From Flavobacterium ovatum (GTDB lineage Bacteria; Bacteroidota; Bacteroidia; Flavobacteriales; Flavobacteriaceae): a stretch of DNA of 64,000 bases. Shown one piece after another: positions 61,683-64,000 of this stretch (position 1 is its first letter; the number at the start of each line of letters is the position of its first letter). The DNA lies in the NCBI RefSeq assembly GCF_040703125.1, contig NZ_CP160035.1, positions 1,860,001 to 1,924,000 of the forward strand, given 5' to 3'. Below the pieces are notes generated by a model that saw only the letters and a program-made list of their open reading frames with translations, did no database searches and had not been told where the DNA came from. The translations under genes and the position numbers were made by a program.

Positions 61683-62237
61683 TTAGATGGCTTCTAATAT
61701 AAACTGAATACGGTTTTCCACTGTGTCTTTAGGTACTTCAATAGGATTGTAGTCAAAGTCACTGTACGTTTTTATAATATGTTGATGAATAGCGATGGCT
61801 TGTTCGTAGGTCTCATAACGGGCTTGGTCGCTAACATAAATTTCTTTCCAAGGCGGCAAAATGAATACAGATGAATATCTGTTTTCTCTGCAAGCCGTCG
61901 CAAATGAAGTTGGGTATTCTTGGTTGACATAATGCAAATATCCAAGCACATCAGGTAATCCACGGTCAATAAAAACTATTTCGTTAGGCTCTTGAATAGC
62001 ATCTTCATACTGTTTTTTTCGACCTTCTAGTAATAATTCACTAAAGAGCAATGGTTCTTCAAGAAAAAGTTGGTCTATTCCTTTCTTTTGTGCATCAAGG
62101 ATGATTTCTCGAGATATTTCAGGATAACAACAAAAACCCTTGGTAATCAAACCGTTAATTAAGGTTGTTTTTCCAGTTCCTGGGCCACCTATGATTGCTA
62201 TGATTTTTTTTTGCACTTTTTTTGAGATAATAGTCAA
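61683..62237 (-). CDS. P-loop ATPase/kinase (AAA_28-like)
   Basis: 184 residues with a Walker A motif GGPGTGKTT at about residues 17-25 and a VFIDRGLPDVLGYL segment containing the Walker B-type Asp. The pattern matches small AAA_28/NadR-type predicted ATPases or nucleotide kinases; the substrate is unknown. There is no ATG: the frame begins with TTG at 62237, or GTG at 62216 just before QKKIIAIIGG. The start is therefore uncertain. Located 30 bases upstream of recQ on the same strand, so probably in one operon with recQ and fmt. Confidence 0.82.
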   Translation of the reverse strand: MTIISKKVQKKIIAIIGGPGTGKTTLINGLITKGFCCYPEISREIILDAQKKGIDQLFLEEPLLFSELLLEGRKKQYEDAIQEPNEIVFIDRGLPDVLGYLHYVNQEYPTSFATACRENRYSSVFILPPWKEIYVSDQARYETYEQAIAIHQHIIKTYSDFDYNPIEVPKDTVENRIQFILEAI

Positions 62238-62340
62238 ACTTACTTAAACTTATTGGGATTTTAAAAAAAATGACTCAGATTAATATATTGTTTTTGTCAA
62301 AAAATCATATTCTATAGTTCTTATTTTATATTGGAAAACG

Positions 62341-62348
62341 TATATTTG
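62341..62348 (+). promoter_or_regulatory. Candidate -7 box of the DUF493 gene
   Basis: TATATTTG matches TAnnTTTG, 19 bases before the ATG at 62368. No strong -33 element is visible. Confidence 0.45.
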
Positions 62349-62367
62349 CTATTATTTTAAAACGAAG

Positions 62368-62652
62368 ATGGATAAGAAGACAGAAGAATTTTATGATAGG
62401 TTAAAGGAGGAGTTGGAAAAAAGTAATTCTTGGCCCGCTTTGTATTTATTCAAATTTATAGTTCCTACTGATACTGACAAGATTGAGAAAATTGAAAAAG
62501 CTTTTGATTGTTTAGGAGCAGTTATTAAAACCACCCAATCTAAAACGGGAAAATATACAAGTATTTCAGTTGATGTTCAAATGAAGAGTTCTCAAGATAT
62601 AATAGATAAATACATAGAGTTGTCTGTTATAGAAGGAATTGTTTCTCTGTAA
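62368..62652 (+). CDS. DUF493 family protein
   Basis: 94 residues. FYDRLKEELEKSNSWPALYLFKFIVPTDTDKIEKIEKAF...TTQSKTGKYTSISVDVQMKSSQDIIDKY is the usual DUF493 (YbeD-like, ACT-related ferredoxin-like fold) pattern. Possible regulatory role; function unknown. Divergent from the P-loop ATPase and 84 bases upstream of the DUF4290 gene on the same strand. This neighbourhood (DUF493, DUF4290, murA) is common in flavobacteria, from memory. Confidence 0.85.
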   Translation: MDKKTEEFYDRLKEELEKSNSWPALYLFKFIVPTDTDKIEKIEKAFDCLGAVIKTTQSKTGKYTSISVDVQMKSSQDIIDKYIELSVIEGIVSL

Positions 62653-62736
62653 TACAATAGATTTTTTTTGGCTGTAGCCAATGAATGTCAGTTATGTCAA
62701 TAAAAACTGCGCTTAGATTCAATAAATAATTCACTT

Positions 62737-63450
62737 ATGAATTCAAAATACCAAAAAGAGAACGCGAATGATGTTGTACACCACTTGGAGTACAATGCAG
62801 AAAGAGAACATTTGATTATTCCAGAATATGGACGTCATTTGCAAAAATTAATTGATCAAGCAACAGCAATTGAAAATGTTGAAGAACGCAATAAAGCGGC
62901 AAAATATATTATTCAAGTAATGGGGACATTAAATCCTCATTTGCGTGATGTACTTGACTTTCAGCATAAATTGTGGGATCAGCTTTTTATCATGTCTGAT
63001 TTTAAATTGGATGTAGAATCGCCTTATCCAATTCCCTCTAGAGAAGTTCTGCAATTAAGACCAGATGTATTACAATACCCTCAAAATTATCCTAAATACA
63101 GATATTACGGAAACAACATCAAATACATGATTGATGTGGCTAATAAATGGGAAGATGGAGACATGAAAAGTGCCTTGGTGAAAGTGATTGCTAATCATAT
63201 GAAAAAATCTTATCTAAGCTGGAATAAAGACACCGTTAAGGATGATGTAATCTTTGAACATTTATATGAATTGTCAGATGGTAAATTGAATTTAACTCAA
63301 AGTGATGAAGAGTTGATAAACACGTCTGATTTATTGCGAACCAATAAAAGAATATCAAATAAAATTACGACAAGTGGACCGCCAAAGATTCAAAAGAATG
63401 TAAAGAGCAAAAAACCATTTGTGAAAAATAATAACAACCAGAATAAGTAA
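62737..63450 (+). CDS. DUF4290 domain-containing protein
   Basis: 237 residues, ATG start. The N-terminal LEYNAEREHLIIPEYGRHLQKLIDQA...IENVEERNKAAKYIIQVMGTLNPHLRD block is diagnostic for the Bacteroidota-specific DUF4290 family; a largely helical protein with a basic, Lys/Asn-rich tail (about 205-237). Function unknown. Precedes murA by 77 bases on the same strand, suggesting co-transcription. Confidence 0.88.
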   Translation: MNSKYQKENANDVVHHLEYNAEREHLIIPEYGRHLQKLIDQATAIENVEERNKAAKYIIQVMGTLNPHLRDVLDFQHKLWDQLFIMSDFKLDVESPYPIPSREVLQLRPDVLQYPQNYPKYRYYGNNIKYMIDVANKWEDGDMKSALVKVIANHMKKSYLSWNKDTVKDDVIFEHLYELSDGKLNLTQSDEELINTSDLLRTNKRISNKITTSGPPKIQKNVKSKKPFVKNNNNQNK

Positions 63451-63527
63451 CTTGATTTTTCAATCGTTTCTGGGACCAAATTGAACTAAAAACTAAAAAA
63501 AAAATAAACATTTAACTTGTAACTAAT

Positions 63528-64000
63528 ATGGGAATATTTAAAATAGAAGGGGGAACTCGTCTTAAAGGAGAAATTACTCCACAAGGAGCAAAAAATGAAG
63601 CGTTACAAATTTTGTGCGCAGTACTTTTAACTCCCGAAAAAGTAACTATAAATAATATTCCAGACATTATTGATGTCAATAAATTAATTAAACTTTTAGG
63701 TAATCTAGGAGTCAAAATTAATAAAATAGGATCTGGATCTTACGATTTTCAGGCAGACGAAGTAAATGTAGGTTATCTTGAAACCGAAGCTTTCAAAAAA
63801 GAAGGTGGAGCGTTGAGAGGTTCTATTATGATTGTTGGACCACTATTAGCTCGTTTTGGAAAAGGATATATTCCTAAACCAGGTGGTGATAAAATTGGGA
63901 GAAGACGTTTGGATACGCACTTTGAAGGATTTATCAATCTAGGTGCTAAGTTTCGTTACAACCGTGAAGATCATTTTTACGGAGTGGAAGCAACTGAGGG
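63528..64000 (+). CDS. murA: UDP-N-acetylglucosamine 1-carboxyvinyltransferase, 5' part
   Basis: The frame starts at ATG 63528 and is open to the right window edge, so only ~157 residues are seen. MGIFKIEGGTRLKGEITPQGAKNEALQILCAVLLTPEKVTINNIPDIIDVNKLI carries the family's conserved KNxAL motif (about residues 22-26), which contacts substrate. GGALRGSIMIVGPLLARFGKGYIPKPGGDKIGRRRLDTHFEGF matches the second MurA block. First committed step of peptidoglycan synthesis: enolpyruvyl transfer to UDP-GlcNAc. The catalytic Cys loop follows shortly after the visible region or is at its edge and could not be verified. Confidence 0.95.
   Translation, partial: MGIFKIEGGTRLKGEITPQGAKNEALQILCAVLLTPEKVTINNIPDIIDVNKLIKLLGNLGVKINKIGSGSYDFQADEVNVGYLETEAFKKEGGALRGSIMIVGPLLARFGKGYIPKPGGDKIGRRRLDTHFEGFINLGAKFRYNREDHFYGVEATE

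Overview
The window looks like a chromosomal segment of a Flavobacterium-type member of the Bacteroidota. The evidence is the low GC content, Bacteroidota-style promoters (TAnnTTTG boxes), type IX secretion (T9SS) sorting domains, and families typical of this group (PspC/PadR/GIN module, DUF4290, START-like protein). No rRNA, CRISPR array, prophage, transposase or plasmid gene was seen.

Layout. 1-6.7 kb: the tail of an unknown beta-rich protein, a small unknown ORF, thioredoxin reductase, a GIN-domain protein, a PadR-PspC pair, a DUF4870 membrane protein and a DUF4442 protein. 7.0-34.2 kb: two tandem giant genes on the minus strand encode secreted surface proteins of about 4960 and 3860 residues. 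They share a signal peptide, an N-terminal domain, a LamG-like domain and a T9SS type A C-terminus. Their middles are dominated by unrelated-looking arrays of hyalin-repeat (HYR) Ig-like domains: 26 exact 81-residue units in one, 20 exact 95-residue units in the other. The first also carries many SprB-type repeats. 34.7-54.8 kb: a sugar-catabolism island. It has a complete Leloir operon (galM-galK-galT-galE plus an SSS symporter) with a divergent GntR/periplasmic-binding-type regulator. Next comes a xylose operon (paralogous regulator, xylB, xylA, xylE-like). A minus-strand glucuronate operon follows (YhcH-like protein, SDR oxidoreductase, uxuA, uxaC, exuT-like transporter, GH88 lipoprotein), with a divergent LacI-type regulator. 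56-64 kb: housekeeping genes, namely tRNA-Met, a START-like protein, a class IV aminotransferase, YqgE, HU, fmt-recQ, a P-loop ATPase, DUF493, DUF4290 and the start of murA.

How the genes fit together. The sugar island would take up and convert galactose, xylose and glucuronate, the monomers of galactan and glucuronoxylan-type plant polymers, to UDP-sugars/glucose-1-phosphate, xylulose-5-phosphate and 2-keto-3-deoxygluconate. The kinase and aldolase for the last product are not in the window. The giant proteins are best read as T9SS-exported adhesins or surface filaments.

Most notable observations: the two recently homogenised giant arrays; covariation of cysteine pairs in HYR units that predicts disulfide partners; a shared 21-bp-spaced direct repeat upstream of both giant genes; matching 10-bp tandem repeats next to both GntR-type regulators (candidate operators); and a LacI-type regulator whose full HTH is in frame but which has no ATG, GTG or TTG start. 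Everything here was read by eye without database searches.
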